From Desulfovibrio piger ATCC 29098 (GTDB lineage: Bacteria > Desulfobacterota > Desulfovibrionia > Desulfovibrionales > Desulfovibrionaceae), in assembly GCF_000156375.1 (NCBI RefSeq), contig NZ_DS996359.1, positions 801,604 through 855,913 on the forward strand: a DNA stretch of 54,310 bases, given 5' to 3'. Under the pieces are notes generated by a model. It searched no databases and was not told the origin of the DNA. It saw only the letters and a program-made list of their open reading frames with translations. Shown here in pieces: positions 52,790 to 54,310 of this stretch. A program made the position numbers and the translations under genes. Position 1 is the first letter of the stretch. The number at the start of each line of letters is the position of its first letter.

Positions 52790-54310
52790 CTAGAATTTGT
52801 AGATGAAACTCACGTTCATGTTCCAGGCATCCTCGGTGCTGTTGGCAGCGTAGCGGCGTCCTCCGGCGTGGTAGCCGCCCCAGACGTCCGTGCTGTTGTC
52901 CAGCCACAGGGCGATGTAATTGGCCTCCACCAGAAGTTTCAGGTTTTCATGGAGGGCATAGCTGCTCATGATGCCCACTTCCATGGCCCGGTCCCTGTCG
53001 GTCAGGTACAGTCCGTAGTAATTGGCCGTATTGAAGTCCGGCCCGTTGGGACGGACGATGTCCGGGCCGCCGGCCCCCTTGATGTGGCGGGCCATGCCGG
53101 CGCTGTTGGTGCCCTGATAATAGTTGATATGGATGGTGTGACGCAGGTCTTCGAAAAAGCTGATGTCGCACACACGCAGGCCCAGGCCCCAGGTGCCCAC
53201 CAGCGTGGATCCCAGCAGGGTGTCCCGGCCCAGGGTCCAGGTGCCCAGGGTGCCGAAGCTGGCCACGCTGCTGGTGCTCTCGTTGTTGGCCTCGATGGTG
53301 GGCATGCGCTCGGAACCGTTGGCGGGATCACCGTCATCGCCGCTGCTGTACCAGCCGTAGATGCCGGGAGTGCCCCAGTCCAGCGCGTACTCGGCCAGGG
53401 CCGAGGCATACCAGCCGTGACGGTCGAGGGCGGCATCCCCTGTGGCAACGCTGCCCCAGGCCGCGCTCCAGGCCAGACGCAGCGGCCGGGCCGCCGTTAT
53501 CTCGCCGGTGAGGCCCGCCCAGAAGGCCGTGGCGTGGGCCAGGCTGCTCTCGCGGCCATCGAAGCGATAGGCGGACGGGGACAGACCGATGCCGTAGCTC
53601 CCTTCGCTGTTGCGGCTGTAGAAGTGTCCGTTGCCGTGGCGGAACGCGTTCTTGCCGATCGTCCCCAGCAGGGCCCAGGGGGTGAGGCGCATGTCTTCGG
53701 ACGTCACCGGCAGCAGCAGGCCGAAAAAGTCCGCATTGTCCAGCCAGCCGCTCCGGCTGCCATCGGGGGCGGCCCAGTTGTCGTTGAAGGCCCGCGCCCA
53801 AAAGGCCGTCAGGGACAGATGCTCCGTGAGCGGAGCGGCAACGCTGATCCCGGCCACGTCGGCATCGAAGACCTGCGAGGCATCCGTGACGAAGTCGGGC
53901 AGGAAGATGCGCTGCAGGCCCATGCGTGTCTTGATCCCCGTGCCGGGGAGGCTCCAGTCCAGATAGCTGTGCTTGATCTTGACGATCTGCCCGTCGGCGC
54001 CCAGGGCCCCGCCGTTGCGGGCACGGCCCCAGGTGGCCCCGCCTATCTCGAAATAGACGCTGCCGGAAAGGGCATCGGACACCGCGGCATCCAGTTGCAG
54101 GCGCACGCGGTTCTTGGCCTCGAAACGGTCCTCGCCCCAGCGGCCCCAGCCCTGCACGTTTTTTCCTTCCCGGTCCTTGCGGACAAAGCTGCCGCCATCC
54201 CCGTATTCGAGCATGGCGATCCAGACCCCTTTGACACGAAAGTCCACGGCGTGGGCTTCGGGCGCGGTCATGAGTCCCCCCAGCAGGGCCCCGGCCAGCA
54301 ATGCGCTTGC
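52790..54310 (-). CDS. Outer-membrane homotrimeric porin (5' end beyond window)
   Basis: At least 506 residues; the open frame runs off the right edge, so the N-terminus is missing. What remains of the signal peptide is ALLAGALLGGLMTAPEAHA with a cleavage site before VDFRVKGVW. The body is rich in aromatic and alternating polar/hydrophobic strands, with acidic and Gly/Asn-rich loops, and ends in SFIYKF, a C-terminal Phe recognised by the BAM machinery. It fits the large porin family abundant in Desulfovibrio outer membranes. General diffusion pore; selectivity unknown. Confidence 0.85.
   Translation of the reverse strand, partial: ASALLAGALLGGLMTAPEAHAVDFRVKGVWIAMLEYGDGGSFVRKDREGKNVQGWGRWGEDRFEAKNRVRLQLDAAVSDALSGSVYFEIGGATWGRARNGGALGADGQIVKIKHSYLDWSLPGTGIKTRMGLQRIFLPDFVTDASQVFDADVAGISVAAPLTEHLSLTAFWARAFNDNWAAPDGSRSGWLDNADFFGLLLPVTSEDMRLTPWALLGTIGKNAFRHGNGHFYSRNSEGSYGIGLSPSAYRFDGRESSLAHATAFWAGLTGEITAARPLRLAWSAAWGSVATGDAALDRHGWYASALAEYALDWGTPGIYGWYSSGDDGDPANGSERMPTIEANNESTSSVASFGTLGTWTLGRDTLLGSTLVGTWGLGLRVCDISFFEDLRHTIHINYYQGTNSAGMARHIKGAGGPDIVRPNGPDFNTANYYGLYLTDRDRAMEVGIMSSYALHENLKLLVEANYIALWLDNSTDVWGGYHAGGRRYAANSTEDAWNMNVSFIYKF

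Overview
The window looks like a chromosomal segment of a high-GC, strictly anaerobic sulfate reducer of the Desulfovibrionaceae, possibly a host-associated Desulfovibrio. The evidence is a periplasmic [NiFe] hydrogenase with a twin-arginine small subunit, CbiK-type chelatase, YedF, a Desulfovibrio-style trimeric porin, an orphan type III effector/chaperone pair, and selenocysteine genes read through in-frame UGA. This assignment comes from gene content; no database search was possible.

Left part (1-25.3 kb) is mostly housekeeping. It holds yedF, hynB-hynA plus maturation protease, queD, dnaE, a CesT-like chaperone with a 586-residue effector candidate, a Bcr/CflA exporter, cbiK with an overlapping lipoprotein gene, an RmlD-like reductase, an HD protein, yccF, purM, amrS-cobO, murA with a BON lipoprotein, and tRNA-His and tRNA-Pro.

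Middle part (25.5-47.8 kb) is an accessory catabolic block bounded by tRNA-Pro and uvrC. First, a PAS/sigma-54 activator is divergent from a nine-gene glycine-reductase-like operon: grdA1, grdE, grdB, a MatC-like carboxylate transporter, trxB, grdC, grdD, trxA, grdA2. Three selenocysteine codons (TGA at 27787, 30556 and 36418) lie in grdA1, grdB and grdA2. A near-perfect -24/-12 promoter sits 29 bp before grdA1. The system departs from classical glycine reductase at three catalytic points. GrdE has Tyr where the pyruvoyl-precursor Cys normally follows Asn. GrdB has UxxGxxC instead of UxxCxxC. GrdA1 has FxxU instead of CxxU. GrdC/GrdD and the second GrdA look canonical. I infer a selenoprotein reductase for a substrate other than glycine, probably a carboxylate without a primary amine, still ending in acetyl (acyl) phosphate.

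The second half of the block reads leftwards: a two-subunit UxaA/SuyAB-type lyase with an MFS carrier, then a tripartite tricarboxylate transporter (tctC-tctB-tctA), an enolase-superfamily enzyme and a LarA-like enzyme. Each unit starts with a consensus sigma-54 promoter, and each has the same AAAATGAAA motif about 63-66 bp upstream. A PrpR-type activator is transcribed divergently. This looks like one regulon for import and dissimilation of a hydroxy- or sulfo-carboxylic acid.

Right part (48-54.3 kb) has uvrC, a radical SAM/SPASM protein, a TSUP permease, tRNA-Glu and an outer-membrane porin cut by the window edge.
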